DNA from: Xiphophorus maculatus
Lineage: Eukaryota > Chordata > Actinopteri > Cyprinodontiformes > Poeciliidae
Direction: 5' to 3'
DNA: 64,000 nt
NCBI RefSeq assembly: GCF_002775205.1
Contig: NC_036455.1
Location: forward strand, 162,501 to 226,500
Shown: positions 45,211 through 58,600 of the stretch, in pieces
How the letters are laid out: each line of letters begins with the position of its first letter
Numbering within the stretch: position 1 is the stretch's first letter
Notes under the pieces: generated by a model
Database searches by the model: none
Seen by the model: the letters and a program-made list of their open reading frames with translations, nothing else
Told to the model about the DNA's origin: nothing
Program-made: the position numbers and the translations under genes

Positions 45211-47540
45211 TGAGGAGAGAACGTCTTTTCCAATGTGGACATTTTATCACATGTACTCTGCTGTTATTGGGAGGAAAAGTGAGGCGGCACATGGACTTCA
45301 TTACTTTTCAGCTTACTCACTTGGTTCATGTAGAGGATTTAGGAAAAAAAAAAGGTTTGAGAATGGGAAACTAAGTACACCAAAAATATGAAATGATGTC
45401 CCTCGGATCAACTTTAACTCACGCAGTCCCAGGAGGATGTAGGTGATAAATAACTACAACCAAATAAAATGTTTTAACATTGCTCCAAAGATAAAGGCTG
45501 TTAAATGAGTTTTTTTTAACCCCCAATACCTAGTGTTATGCAAAGATTTCTACAAATCTTGAACTACTTCCCAAATTGCTATGTTAAAACTTTAAACTCC
45601 AAGGTGGCTTATTGGGATTTTATGCTAGACCAACAGAAAGAAGTAGATAATTGTGAAGGGCAAATATGACATGAGTTTTTTAAAGGGTTTTTGTAAAATA
45701 GATGCTGAAATTTGCCCATTTTCTTCTTTGTAAACAGCTCAGGCTCAGTCAGATTGGATGGAGAGCATCATTGAACATCAGTGCATCTTAAGCAGCCTCC
45801 AGCAGGTTTTCTTCAGGGATTGCCCTGTAATTGGCATCCGTCCATCTCCCCGTCAACGCAAACCAACTTTTCTGTGTCCACTGAAGAAGAGCATGCCCTC
45901 GGCATGATGCTGACACCCCACGGTGGTATAGTTTCCGTCAAATTTATTGTTTTCACAAGATATGATGCACTAGCACTACCTGCACCGCTGTAAGTTTAAG
46001 CTAATTATTAAAGTACCATGCACTCAGACTCCTGTGATAAATTTTTGGCAAACTTATTTTTAATGCATCATAAAAAGTTTTAGAAAGCAAAAATAGAAAA
46101 GCAACTTTTTATGTAACTGACATTAAAATAAATGTATTCTCCCCTCCCCCTGCCAACTAAATAAAGTTCTCATTATCTAAGATCTAGTTTTGCTATGAAC
46201 CTAAAGCAGAAAAGACACCAATACTTTCAACACTTTTTGAAAGTATTGATTGTATATTAGTTCATGCAATCTGGGCATGCTGTTCCAATGTTAGCTCATG
46301 TCTCATATTTCACTAATATTATGCAGCTGTGAAGCAGTTGGGTGATGTGTTCAGGGTCTCCCCATACATAAGGCATTTGGCATATGTGTCAAAAAGTTAC
46401 ATTTTGGTCTCAACTGACCAGAACAACATCTTATTCCATAGATGTTGGTGATTGTCGCACCATGTATGGAATAAGTAAACAACTTTTTATTGTTTCCTTT
46501 CAGCACTAGTGTGATGAAAGTTATCCCATGTCAGCTGTGAATCTCTCATTCGAGTGAGCTGCTCTGTTTACATGATGTTGTTTTGTGTCTAATGTTTTTC
46601 CTAAATCTCAGAAGACTGGGTTTTATCTTAAGATTAAACTGTACTCTCTTTACTGACTGCAGTTTGCTGCAGATTGCATTTAGTAAAGGCAGCTAAATAC
46701 AAATGCAAGACACACTTTTCTAATTTTTGTAAAAAAAAAAAAAAAAAAAAAAAAAGCAAAGAAATATCTAAATTATGCACCAATTCATGTCGGTCTGTCT
46801 GCCTCATGCAATCCAAATAAAACACTTTGAAGCTTGGATTTTGTAATCTGAAAAAATGTGAAAAGCTTCAAGAGGTGTTAAAACTTTCACAGCACTGTGG
46901 AGTGTCAAAGAGTTTTGCAGGTTTAGAGTCTTAAATTTGTTCAACTTTTTGCACAGGTTGAAGGTGGTTAACGTTTTTCCGGCCACCTCCAGTCATGCAC
47001 AGATTAACTGCATATGAAGGACGGCTATCTCAGCTTCACACGTCTGATTACTGATACTGGACATTTCCAATATCTTTGAAATGTATCAGATGTACCTCTA
47101 TTTGCCAGCAAGAACCTGGAACATCTGTTTGTTTAAATAATTCAATATTTCTTAAATGTTTACACATCAGAATGCTTACGATTTATTTAGTAATGGACTT
47201 ATTGTTTAGATTAAAATACATGTCAATGCTGTACTGGGTAACCTTTATGTCTATATAAACAGACAAAAACCATAATCTCTCAAGTCTGACAAGTCACTTA
47301 TTCTGATGCCAACCTCAGTATATTAGAGTTTTACAAGGTGTTTTATACGACTGTAAAATGTCTATATGGATCATTCGGAGTCGTAAACTGGAACGGCCAC
47401 ATGTGTTCAGGTTATGGGTTTGTACTTTTTTCTGTTCTTTTGCTAACAATTTAGATTTCCTTTGTAGGCATCGGAATTTATTATGCATGTACAATTTAAA
47501 CTCTTGTACCAGATGCTCTTTGAGGAGGCTTTGATTGCTG
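45211..47540. other. Intergenic region between convergent chrac1 and secreted-protein gene
   Basis: 45211-45480 is chrac1 3' UTR. 45531-46899 is a full-length DNA element (separate entry). 46730-46756 is an A tract of about 26 bases inside it. 46900-47540 is likely 3' UTR of the minus-strand gene, with AATAAA on that strand at 47182-47187. Confidence 0.6.
45531..46899 (+). mobile_element. Long-TIR non-autonomous DNA element, full length
   Basis: It begins TAGTGTTATGCAAAGATTTC and ends AACTTTCACAGCACTGTG, with terminal regions that are imperfect inverted copies of each other. The interior carries the landmarks of this abundant teleost family: CTCAGTCAGATTGGATGGAG, AGGGATTGCCCTGTAATTGG and GGCATGATGCTGACACC. 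About 1.37 kb; many substitutions, no protein. I cannot place it in a superfamily from sequence alone. Confidence 0.78.
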
Positions 47541-50405
47541 TCATTGTCGAATGAGTTTGTTGAGTCGAAGGTGTATGTTGAGCAGAGTCTTCTCTAAAGT
47601 AGAAAAGCGGCTCTCCAGGTTGTTTGCCAGGAGCTCTTTTCCTTCCATAGCCTCCCTTGTGTTGGTAAGATGCTCTCTTATGCTGTCAGGAGGGGGAAGA
47701 AAATAAAATGTAAAGATTAGACTTTTGTATTCCTAAGTTCATACAAATTCAAGAGAATTTCTCTTTTCTCCATTCTCTGCTTTTTTTCTCCTTCTTTTTA
47801 GCCAGAGCTTCATTTTATTCAGTTTGTCATTTGGAAAATGCAATGAAATGACTCAAATTTTCCTTGTAAGACGTGATGCAGACCTTCTGAAAACCTTGTT
47901 AATTAAGGTCTAGCCTCAACATCTGGTTGTGGACCAGCTTCCAGGTCTGCGGCCTACTAGAATATGTTAAATGTTGCCTTAATAATCCTGTAGTCTCAGT
48001 TGTTGGATGAAGAAAGCTCAACCTGTTTCAATTGTTAGATTTCAGCGAGCAGGACATAGAGAATGTAGACAGATGAAAACACATTACAAACTACCCAGCG
48101 CCGCTCATTTAGCAAAAATCAAGCTGGGAAATGTAATTTGTATGTGGAAAAACTTAGCATACACTTATTGCTCTGGATTGAACAGATGCGTGCTACTAAT
48201 GATAAAGCCAGTATTTGCTGAAAATGGGATCTTTTTGCATTACAGTGATTCTGAAAACAGAAAAAACAATATATTGCATGTTTTGGTAATATGAAGTTCA
48301 TACCTAAGCCTAACTAAAATGCTTTAGCTTGGACTTCAGAGCTGCATAAAATAACTTAAGTTAAATTGAGTGGACTAGAGGAATGACATGATGAAGAATG
48401 GTACACGTTATCGCTATAGCCTGTGGACAACGTGGATAGCCTTCCTTGATTTTTCCCTATTCTTAATTATCTTGTTTAGTTAAAAATGTTATTATAAAAA
48501 TTAAGCATCTTAGAATGCAACTGCAAAACAGGCATTTGTGTCTTCGCACCTGGAGTACATGCAACATTTTGTTACTTCCTGGTCCAGAACCGCACTGCAA
48601 TCTGGGAGATGTAGGCAGGGGAAAAGCTTTAGTTGCTCAACCACAAGGTGGGAGGCATCAACTAACTCACTCGTTCTTTGGTTACCTAGCAACTCACTCA
48701 CTCTCTGGTTACCTAGCAACAACTTGTTGGGTAAGTGTGGCAATTTCAATTTTTTCCACCATGCCTCATAATGCTTAAAAATAAAGAACAATGTGCTGGA
48801 GTGAAAACTGGATAAAACAGAAAAGGTCATAGCACCACTTTGGCAGTATATTAGATATTTTAAACAAAAAAAAAAACAAGACAATAATTATTGATAAAAA
48901 CTGATGTGAAACTCTTGTATGGTGTAGGGCTGAAAAGATTCCTCGAGTGATTCGAGTACCTCGATTATTAAAATTCCTCGAGGAAAATTTATTTGCCTTG
49001 AAGCTTCGTTAAATTATATTTTATTATTTAGTGCCCACCGCGTTCCGGCCGGGTTATTACTTGCGTTGCGCGGAGCTCTCACTTACGCCTGAGTTGTTGA
49101 CGAAAGCTAAGTGTTAGCAGCATAACGTCCAGTTTTCAAGTTCGGCCTGGGAGGATTTTATTGATTGGGTTTTTGTCGGTTTTCGGGGGACTAATAAGCA
49201 TCTTTAAAATGACTGGCGCGATGCCTGGAGTACGGCAGCTTTTTTCTCCTCGAAGCTGCTGCCTGGTGGCCGGTTCGCTAACATACACCAAAACAAAAGC
49301 TGTAAACGTCTGGGCAAGGTGAGAGTTAAATTGACTGAATATGAATGCATAAATGAAAAGCTGGAGTACAGACATTTTTTATAAGCGTATTTGTGAGCCT
49401 GCCTCTTTATTAAATTTAATATAATTTCAGATTCTTGTATAACTTTTCTTCAGGTTAACTTGGAAAGTGAGCTATTATTGTTACGAGTTAATTTTCTGAA
49501 CTACAGAAAAGTTTATTGTTAGGGAAGCTCAATTGTGAAAAATTGGACTGATGTTGATATGCGATAGTAAAACTGTTGTTATGTTAGATTTACCAATGTT
49601 TTACTTTATCTTTCTTTTTATCCAATTACTCGATTAATCATAAGAATAATTGATAGATTACTCGATTACTAAAATATTTGTTTACAACAGCTCTAGTATG
49701 GTGATACATACTAGGGCTCTATCAGCCATGTTGTCTAGCCCTAAGTATAGTTTTGATATTGTTTTATTTATAGAATATCCACAATATATTCAAAAACATG
49801 CACCAAACTTAAATATATATATATATATTAAAAGTTACATATCTCATAATCAGAAAATTTTCTGGTTCTCACCTAGTAAGAATGCCCTGCTCCTTCCCCT
49901 CTTTCCTTTTCTCCACCAGTGAGACAAACACATTCTCCATGGTTTGCATTATCTCGGTCACCTTCTGGTGGTCTGACTGGACGCCCTGGACCTCCTCTCT
50001 GGCTTGGTGGTTGTAGGAAACCCCTGCTTCCTCCACCCCGCTCAGGTCAGACACCGCCTGCAGCGCGGCCCTGTTCTGCAGAACAAGCAGACGGGACCTG
50101 GCAAACTCCTCCGGTTCTGCTACAGTTTCCCAGCAGACTGGAGAGGGAGGTGGCAACCAGAAGCGCTGCGTGCAATTGACTGGTTCTTTTGGGGACTCAT
50201 TAACAAAGGAACTGTCAGCAGGGAAGTTGTTGAAGAGATGCAGCAGAGAAGATCCAGAACCCATTTCCCAATCCCCGAAGTCAGGTTCTCCTGATACTTG
50301 GTCCAGTACCACTTCTGGTCCTCCAGCCTCTGGTTGGGAGCAGACACCCAGCAGGAGGAAGCAGGAGAAGTAGAGCCAGGCCCTGCTGGCTGTCCACCAG
50401 ATCAT
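47541..50405 (-). CDS. Unrecognised secreted coiled-coil protein
   Basis: I do not recognise this gene. Coding exons 49873-50405 and 47541-47682 join in phase (donor ACTAG/GTGAG, acceptor CTGACAG) to 224 residues. The start at 50405 gives a signal peptide, MIWWTASRAWLYFSCFLLLG then VCS/QPEA, about 23 residues. The mature chain has an acidic N-terminal part with two N-glycosylation sites (NES, NCT) and two cysteines (in NCT and in PVCWE). From about residue 120 it is helical and hydrophilic with heptad-like spacing (DHQKVTEIMQTMENVFVSLV, NNLESRFSTLEKTLLNIHLR) up to the stop. No membrane segment other than the signal. A non-coding first exon ending at 51676 (CTACAAG/GTAAGA) probably joins the acceptor at 50413. 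Function unknown; a secreted oligomeric helical protein is an inference. Confidence 0.75.
48925..49695. mobile_element. hAT non-autonomous element (771 bp) with perfect target duplication
   Basis: Begins TAGGGCTGAAAAGATTCCTC and ends TTTACAACAGCTCTA, an imperfect inverted pair; near the ends lie CTCGAGTGATTCGAGTACCT and ATTACTCGATTAATC blocks typical of a teleost hAT family. The 8 bp GTATGGTG flank it exactly (48917-48924 and 49696-49703). It sits in the only coding intron of the secreted-protein gene. A short open frame inside is not transposase-like. Confidence 0.9.
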
Positions 50406-52819
50406 CTCCAAACTGGATGAAAAAACAAATTAAACTGTATCATTTCTGTGGGGATCTTTTAATATTTATGACATTGTTTATGATTTTGAAGAAAGATTGG
50501 ATTTTATTCAGATTTCTTTTCCCTTTGCTTAACAGGTAGGTTAGTTAGAATTTATTTGCAAGTTGTTTCCACAAAATAAAACATATTAGCAACAGAAATA
50601 TGAATACACAACCAACTGATATACAGGAATATCTCTATAAATAAAAAACAAAAAGCTAATTTACTTCAGTGTTTTAATATGAAACGTGAATATGATATAT
50701 TATATAGAGACTGATATATTTTATATTTTGAAACATTTGGTTTCTCTGAAAATTTTAATATGATATAATGATGATAATTTTGTTATTATTACTACTATTT
50801 ACTAAGAAATTGAATAGGAAAGGAAGAAAAAAGACTTGACCGTTTCTCAGTGGTTAAAAGTCCTCTGCACATTTCACTGAAAATAAAAGTCACAGAGTCT
50901 GGAGGAAGAGTGGAAAGGCAGAGAATCATTATTGCTTGAAGCCCAGTGTATCGTCTTCACAGTCAGTGATGATTTTAGGGGCCATATCACCTGCTGATGT
51001 TGGCTCACTGTGATTTATCAAGTCCAAAGCCAGTTTAGTCCTTTATAAGGAGGGAAAAAAAGACCCAGATGTGGCTAATGAGGTGGAACTCAGTTGTTCC
51101 AAAATGTGGCTAATCAGTAATTCATGATTTCACATTTTTGGTTGGTTTGTATCATTTGAAAGGCGATTCTTTTGTTTACTCTGGTTATTTTCGACTGATA
51201 TTAAAGTTTGGTTGTTGATCTGAAACATTTAGTTGCATCAGAAAAGCAAAAACAGAAAAGCAATTTAAATTCTAACTGCACTGTGCCAGCACATGCATTT
51301 CAGTTCACATTTCTACATCTAAAATCCATTTTTTAACTGATCTTGCACATCAACAGAAAATGTTTTGGGTTTCATTAGCTCTTAAACATTTTGTTATTTA
51401 ATCAATTTACTAGAATAAAAAAACAATATTCCGATTTATTGAGACACACCTGTAATACATCTACAAAAACTCTTTAGCAATTCCTCTCATGTTTTATTAC
51501 TGTCTGGTTGTGTCAAAATCGTTTTCCTTTAGCAGCTTAGTGGTGGCCAGAAAAACGGTAGAGAAACTTATGAAAAAAAAAAAACCCGTCCACTTCAGAC
51601 AACTCAAGCAAATAAAAACATATTTCAACTACTACAAGAAGAGCTAACATTTGTATTGATCTTAAAAGATCTTACCTTGTAGGAAACAGCAGCGTGAGTG
51701 TGTTTGCAGCGGCGTTCCTTTGGAGCCTGAAGCTGTTGGAAAAAATGAGTCGACTTCAGCCTCTACTGTGCAGTCTGAAGGGCTTTCCATTGGCTCGATT
51801 ACAGCAGTCTAGAGCCAAACGCTGTGGAGGAAATGATGAAAAACTTACCTCAAATTAGAGGCTGAGTGATTTCTTGGTCACAGCTACAAAAGTCTGTCTG
51901 GAGGAAACGTGTGACAAGTCTTTTTCTGATACTGGTACTGATAATTGTTCATTTGCGTCTCTTATTTCTTTCTACGTAAATTAGATCTTGTATAGAAGGC
52001 AAATCTTTATTTTGTTCTTTGTCTTTTCTCTCTTTCTGACTGTTTTTCTTTGGGCATGAGGGGGGTAGGGGCAGAGATGCTCCTGGTATTTATTAGCCCT
52101 TTTTATACGTCCCGAACAGGAACAGTTTGGCCCAGTTTCTGAGGACAAGGAATCTGTTCACACCTACAGTTTTAGAAGGAAGTCAAACATTTTGAGACTG
52201 TAATAACAATAAAAAATCTCCAGAAAAAGCTGACAAACTTTATGAAGCAGTTTTACTTGAGCAGGGAATGATGTTGTCCAGTATTTACACTCTGACATAA
52301 GCAACGAGGAATGAGACACATTTTGGCAAAAACAACTAAGATTGTTGGAAACGTTTCAGGGTAACATAACAGGAAGCAGAAAACACTATCTTAGGTTGAA
52401 TAGGAGTAACTTTAGGCATGGCTTATCTACTTTAATCTGTCAAACCTGATATGCACTGAATCATACACCCTTCGTAGTTCTCCTGTAGCTAAAAAAGAAA
52501 CATTGCCAGTTGAAAAAAAATAACTGTACTGGGTCTTAATCAGACAAGGATGTAGGGATTACATTTCTGGCTCTCTGTCTCTGTGCATGGCAGAGGAATA
52601 GCATAGCTCCAAGCCCAAACAAACTAAACACAACCACCTTAATAGTGATTTTGCAAGTCAATCCAAACTTACCCTTTCTATTGAGCTTTCAGAAATGTAA
52701 TGTATTTCTAAACCTGTCGAGACAAAACAATTCTTGACAATCACAAATGTTCACCGGGTACCAGACGTACTCGGTCTGGCAAACGGATTCATGAAGCACA
52801 AGCTTCAGTACTTCTTCCT

Positions 52820-53700
52820 TGGAATTTATGTCATAGACCTGCACAAAGTCATGCACAATAATTCAGTGGAAGGAGAAGGATTTATGGTTGTCAAAACGAA
52901 ACAAAAAATCTTAAAAGTGTGGTGTGCTTCTATGTATACTCCTTATTTTACTGTAAATACATACAGTGAGCTTTTATAGCATGATGTTGCCACCGTCATA
53001 CTTTACCTTATGAAGGTGTGTTCAGGGCTATGCGTTTTGCTACTTTTCCTCCACAGATTGACTGTGTGACATTTTGGCCTATTCTGACCACAGCATCTTT
53101 TTCCCACTCGTTTGCTGAGTCCGCTGTATGACTCTGAGGTGATTTAGATCACGTCAGATCTAAATATTTGCTCTATAGGGGTTATTATGTATCTCTCCAC
53201 CTCTTTTTTTTCTTATTGGCCTTTATTTACTTACTCATTTATTTCTGAAGGCAAGGGATATTTGTTTGTGTAGCACCACTCATAGGGTAAAAGAAAGGGT
53301 ATTAACAGCAAAAACAAATGAACAGGTAAAAAATACTGCAAAGGAGCTTCAGTGGTGCAGAATAAGCACTTTGTTATGACTTGGCTCAGTTACATGCTCT
53401 TTTGCACTTTTATCTCTAACATTCTCTACATGAATGTTAAAATTACCCTCTCACAGATGGTGATGTAGGAAATTCACCCATGAAGTCATCATATTTACTA
53501 TCAGAGTTAAGCGAGCTGAATGCAAATTAAAAGAATAAAAAACTTTAAAACACGAGTCATTTTCCTACAACTTTGCAATCAGTCACTCCTCTCTGTGTTG
53601 AAGTTTCATATAACTCAATAAAATACTTTAAATTGGCAGTCGTAATGTAATAAAAAGTGTAAAAGTTCAACAAGTCGCAATACTTTTTTGAGGGCCTATA
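52820..53700 (+). mobile_element. Long-TIR DNA element, degraded copy
   Basis: Matches at TCATAGACCTGCACAAAGTC and ATGCACAATAATTCAGTGGA on the left, AGCATGATGTTGCCACCGTC in the middle, and ATAAAAAGTGTAAAAGTTCA then CAATACTTTTTTGAGGGC at the right. Central parts are replaced or diverged beyond recognition. Confidence 0.6.
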
Positions 53701-54624
53701 AATAACAGTACTTTAAAACAGGTATAAACATTTAAGGTCATTTGGTGTAAAATAAGTAAAGAAAAGCCTCAATTCTTTTTGGTTTATATGATCAAATTTT
53801 GCTCATTCAACCATCTGGATGCTCCCATTTCTGGTCGACCTCAGCTCATCGAGGATCAGATCCAAGAGAAAACAGTAGAGCTATCCTCAGCTCTCTGCCC
53901 CCGACTCCTCACTGCTTTTTGTATCAGATGACATATCCCGGTGGTTTATAGGACATTTAGTGACTGGAGTAGCTCTCTGAGGTGTTGCTGGTCTGTGAAA
54001 CCTGGGCAGCTCATCACATCCTCTGGTTCCACTCTGTCGATCGCTCCACAAGCAAAACCAAAAATACTACTGCCAGTGGTTATGCTACGAGCTGCAAGAA
54101 GATGTGAAACAAGCTGAGAACATGGATACAAACTAAACTTTCATCTCTTTGGTGTGGTTTGAAAGTTTTTCTGTATTGTGATCAATTGAACAGTTACACA
54201 CAATCAATCAGTCTGCCATAAGACATTCATTGGACATAGTAAACATAGCAGAAGGTACTGTGGTCAAAAAGGAACAAAGATCGCAACACACTGCATGTAT
54301 GGAAGAAAATCATTGTGATAACATCATATTACAGGAATACGTTTCTTCATTAGGGACTAATCAGAGCTGGTGGGAAGATAGAAGGAGCTAAAGAAAGGGA
54401 AAACCCATCATAAAACCTGTTAGAGGTTGCATTAGATCTGTCCAAACTGACTGAGCTTGTATTTATTTTGTAAAGAATGTGAGGAAATTCAACCTCTGGA
54501 TGCTGGTAAAGAAACACCCCAACAGACACACGGCAGTGATTGCAACAAAAATAATGCACATCACACTTCTCTGCTTCTCTCTGTTTTTGTAAAAGAAACA
54601 GAAAACTAAGGTCTGATCTGCAGT

Positions 54625-54900
54625 ACATGTCTAATAGTTGTACTTTCTCCCACCTGAGCTCTGCTATTGCCATACTAATTAAGTGATTTTCTAATTCTAG
54701 GAGTGGCAGTGGGTTTTATTTAGGGGTATCTGGGGGTTCATTCATGCAAATGCAAACCATGCAAAAGTTTGAAAACAAACCTTGTACTATTTCTCCCTCC
54801 ATTTCACAGGTATGCGCTAACTTGTGTTGGAGTATCACACTTAATCTCAATGAAATACATTAATCTTCGTTGAAAAAGAATAGTTTTTCAACGCACTGTA
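54625..54900 (+). mobile_element. Long-TIR DNA element, right-end fragment
   Basis: CTAATAGTTGTACTTTCTCC, CCACCTGAGCTCTG, GGTTTTATTTAGGGGTATCT and the end TTTTTCAACGCACTGTA follow the order of the family. The left half is absent. Confidence 0.65.
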
Positions 54901-55099
54901 AAGGAATCGATAGTCCAACAGGGACATCTAGCGGTGACAACTGGAAACTGCTTCACTTGAAACCTTCAAGTCGCTCCTTTGACTAAATAATGAAACTTTA
55001 TCTTCACGATCGGAGCGATATCAGGGCATTTACGGCCCATATTGATATTTGTTTTTGCTTAAAATTAGTAAATTATATTGAAGCATTTGTGGAAACTTT

Positions 55100-55640
55100 A
55101 ACACTCATGTTTCGGGGACATATTTTAGGCCACATTCCAGCGCTGTGACCCGGCGACAGCTGAGAGAGGCGATAGGGAGGGGATCACCGCGGAGCTCCTC
55201 CTCCAGCCGGCTGACGTCACCACGGCTGCAGGACCGGAGCAACTCGGCACCAAGAGCCACAGCAGCTGGGCTGCAATCCCCGCCACCTCCTGTCCGTGCC
55301 GTGGGAAGACTCGTTGCAGCAGCCAGGAGCTTCCCGTCATTCGTCACGGCGACAGACATGGCCTCCGACGGCATGGACGAGCGCTCTCCGCTGCTGTCGG
55401 CCCCCAACTCCGAGAACGTGACCCCCACGGCTCCCCCGTACCTGCAGGATTCAAGTCCCCGAGGTAAACACAGTCTGCGGATCCTCCACCTCCCCCCCGG
55501 CCCTCCACACTCTCCCTCTGCTCCCTGCATTTTCTGCCTGCTTGCATGCTGAATCATTTTCAGGGCGTATCGGGTTTGTGCGTAAATAAATCAGAGCCGG
55601 GCGCAGCGAGGCAAGGGCATCGGCTGGAAATCTGACGGCA
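55100..55640 (+). promoter_or_regulatory. GC-rich promoter region (CpG-island-like) of pip4p2
   Basis: This stretch is markedly GC- and CpG-rich against AT-rich surroundings and covers the pip4p2 start codon. A full CRE, TGACGTCA, is at about 55211-55218. No TATA box is evident. A broad, housekeeping-type promoter is inferred. Confidence 0.65.
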
Positions 55641-58600
55641 GCTGACACAAAGGTGGAGCTCGGACTGTGAGAACTGGAGCAGTGGGTTAGAGACGAGAGG
55701 GGCCTACAGTAACACCGACCGGGGCTTTTTTTTTAGAGCAGAAATGCTTGCATCACGACTCCCCGAGCATTGGGGTGTTTTCAGGATGACAGCAGTGGTA
55801 CTAATAGGAAGAAAATGTGTGAATCCAGCTTTGAATGTAGGCGTCTATGTTGTGTGTTTACGGGGAGAGAGTTGAGGCACTGCAGATGAAGCCAGGCCAG
55901 CAGCCTTTTGTCCCAGATGTGTCCTTTAAAAATGAGAAGAAATGAGTGAGTTACTATCTTGAAGAAAGCAGTTTTTTTTTGCTTGTGTGCACGAAAAGAA
56001 AACATGCAAATAGCAAGATAATCGGTTTCAGTATTCAACAGATAGTTTCATCTACTGTTTGATACAGTAGATCACTTGAAGATGTGAAATAGAGATGTAT
56101 AATATATTGACCAAAGAGTGGAGTCAAACCATTTTTCCTGGTCAGCTCTTAACAGTGATCAGCAGATCAAATACTGAAAAGTCAGATTTTTTAACCCCCC
56201 TTTTCATTACATGTATCTAGATTACAAAACCCACATTTCCTATTGATTAATGGCGTTCCAGCGTAGAGTCCTCTGTCCTCTCAGTCTAGAAATGATCACT
56301 CTAATCATTCATGATTACTAGACAATTTGTGATTGCTAGAGATTCACCAATCAGTCTGCCAATTTCCCCTCATTCGGCTCCGATAGGTGATGATCAGTTC
56401 AAGCACTTAAATGTCTTCAATGAATGCATCAAAAATAAGAACTCAAGACTATTTTTTGCTCTATAAACTCAGGAGCCATCAACAAAGATAGTTCTCTCCT
56501 TTGTGACAGGGATTGATCTTTAAATTGAAATCAATCTAATAATTTTCAGAGATGAAGTTCTGTTAGTCATTTTTTAACGTATCGGTATTGGTCTTGTATT
56601 TATTTTCATCTTGATGGCATCTTGTTGCCATGTGTTTCAGAAGGGGGTCTTTTTGTGTGCGCGCCATTTTTCATGAAATCCAGGCAGCGTGCAGAAATGC
56701 TACCAAACATTTTCCCGCAGACTTGTGGAACACAAATAAACACTTTTTGAAGTCGGAATATGATTAAAAACATGATTTAAGACAAAAAAGGCAACGAGAA
56801 TATCACTCAAGAACTCATTCAGTTGACTTATGCCTTATGTGATATCATTAGGGGCGCTTTAATGTCTAACCTTGTAATTATTTTGATTGTGAATTTGATC
56901 GAACAACAATTAACTAAAACATCCAAAAATGAATCGCAAAAATGAGTTTTATTGGATACAAAATATATCTGTAGTGTGAACGAAGGATCTTAAAGAGACG
57001 TTTAGCTAGCAGCTTTAAAACTTGAGTAAAATGTGATTGTACATGTGCACATTCTTTTCCACATTGTTGGCGTTGGATTTACCTTGAGGCTTTATTTAAA
57101 CCGTAAAATAAAATCCCCCCTGTTCAGATCAGAGTCTCAGTGATTGCTTTCTTTATAACAGAGAAGTCCATTTAGTGTTTGTCTGGTTTCCTCGGCCCGA
57201 GGGTTCACACGCTGTTGTTTTTGTGCCCTGCAACAATGCAGCTTGCTGTACAGAAAGTAAATGGATGAAATCTGTGACCGGATGAATTTCAGGAGTTCAG
57301 GGAAAACGTCGTCTAATCCTGCCATATTCATACTAAACCATTGGATTAATCATAGAGACTTTAAGGATCTATGACGCGACAGTCTGTTTGTGCAAGAGTG
57401 GCTGGGTAAACCCCTAAATGAATGTTGGCTTTTTTTGTATTATTATTTCTTGGCCTGTTTTCTCTGCCCTCTTTGCTGCTCGGATTATCTGGTAATTCCA
57501 CTCTAAAATTTGTTGGCCGATAATCAGCCAATTGCTTAGGCGGATTACTTTCGTCTAAACCGTGATGGCATTTGACGGACTGTGATGACCAAAAACCAGC
57601 TGCATTTAAGAGATTGTGTGAAAAAAACAGAATTTGTTTTCTTTTTCTTTGTGCTCAAACTGAAATCGAGTAGAGATTTGTTGTGTTTGTTTAAACTGGT
57701 TTAAGGGGACGGAAGGAAGTCTACCTGTTTGAGTTTTGATAATCTGCTTCTTTTATACACTTAATGAACTGAATGCAGCAACTTAAATTACACAGATAAT
57801 TTTCGACAGTCAGTTCCCATGCAGACACCTCAGAGTTGGTCTAAAGTCTAGATACAAGCACTCTGCTGCTACTGGAGTTGACCGTTTAGGCTTTGGGTTT
57901 GGCTGATGAGTTTAACTGAAATGTAAAATAAAAAAAAGACAGACCTGTTTGAGTACAGGTTTGCATACTGTTCTCTCATTGATGGAGACATTGTACATGC
58001 TAATTTGCATTTCTATAATGGCGCTCAAAAGTATCCAACCCATGACTTTCCATAAAGCACAAACAAGGGGGAGAAATAAATGCAATTTTGTTTTATTATT
58101 TTTTACTTCTGGGTAACTCTAAGCAGATACATAGATTATTGTTCAATTTAATTTTCTCAGTTTGTTATTCACAATATAATAAATCTAAGACTTCAAGAAA
58201 AAAAAACATTTCTTACGAAATAACATTTTATTATTGACCTATACCCTTATAAATGATATTTGAACAAAACAAAGGTCACAAGGAGTCTTTAATAATCCGG
58301 GTTTAGTGAAGGATAATCCAGTCCTGATCTGACATTGTTTTAGATTTCGAAATAGAGCTGATATGAGTGGGTTCAGATGCCAAAAAAACCTAAAAAAAAT
58401 TAGCTTGTTATTTCTCCACTGAATGGAAAGACAATCAGACTTTAGTGTTGCTTCATAATTTGTGCAGTACATACTACTGAACACTAAATTACTCCTGATA
58501 GGTTTGAAAAATAATTATCATTTGACCAAAAAGAAAGTCAAAGGAAAAAAAAAGTTTGGGATTTCTTTTACAGTTATTTTGCTTAAAAATAAACATTAAA

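Larger units (their letters stand above)
50406..55357. other. Intergenic region upstream of secreted gene and pip4p2
   Basis: 50413-51676 is probably the 5' intron of the minus-strand gene, and 51677-51800 its first exon and promoter, with an inverted CCAAT box near 51790. 52820-53700 and 54625-54900 hold pieces of the long-TIR DNA element. 55100-55357 is GC-rich pip4p2 promoter and 5' UTR, with CCGGCTGACGTCACC near 55206 carrying a second TGACGTCA CRE. No further gene is secure. Confidence 0.55.

Noticed and set aside
46730-46756. A tract as the poly(A) tail of a retrocopy
   Set aside because: It lies inside the full-length DNA element, with no retrocopied gene before it and no target duplication.
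54350-54673. 107-codon minus frame, and a nearby hydrophobic frame ending in FTSIQRLNFLTFFTK
   Set aside because: The upstream part is the long-TIR element and no consistent multi-exon model with the 53.9-kb segment could be made. Hydrophobic AT-rich frames of this length are common by chance.
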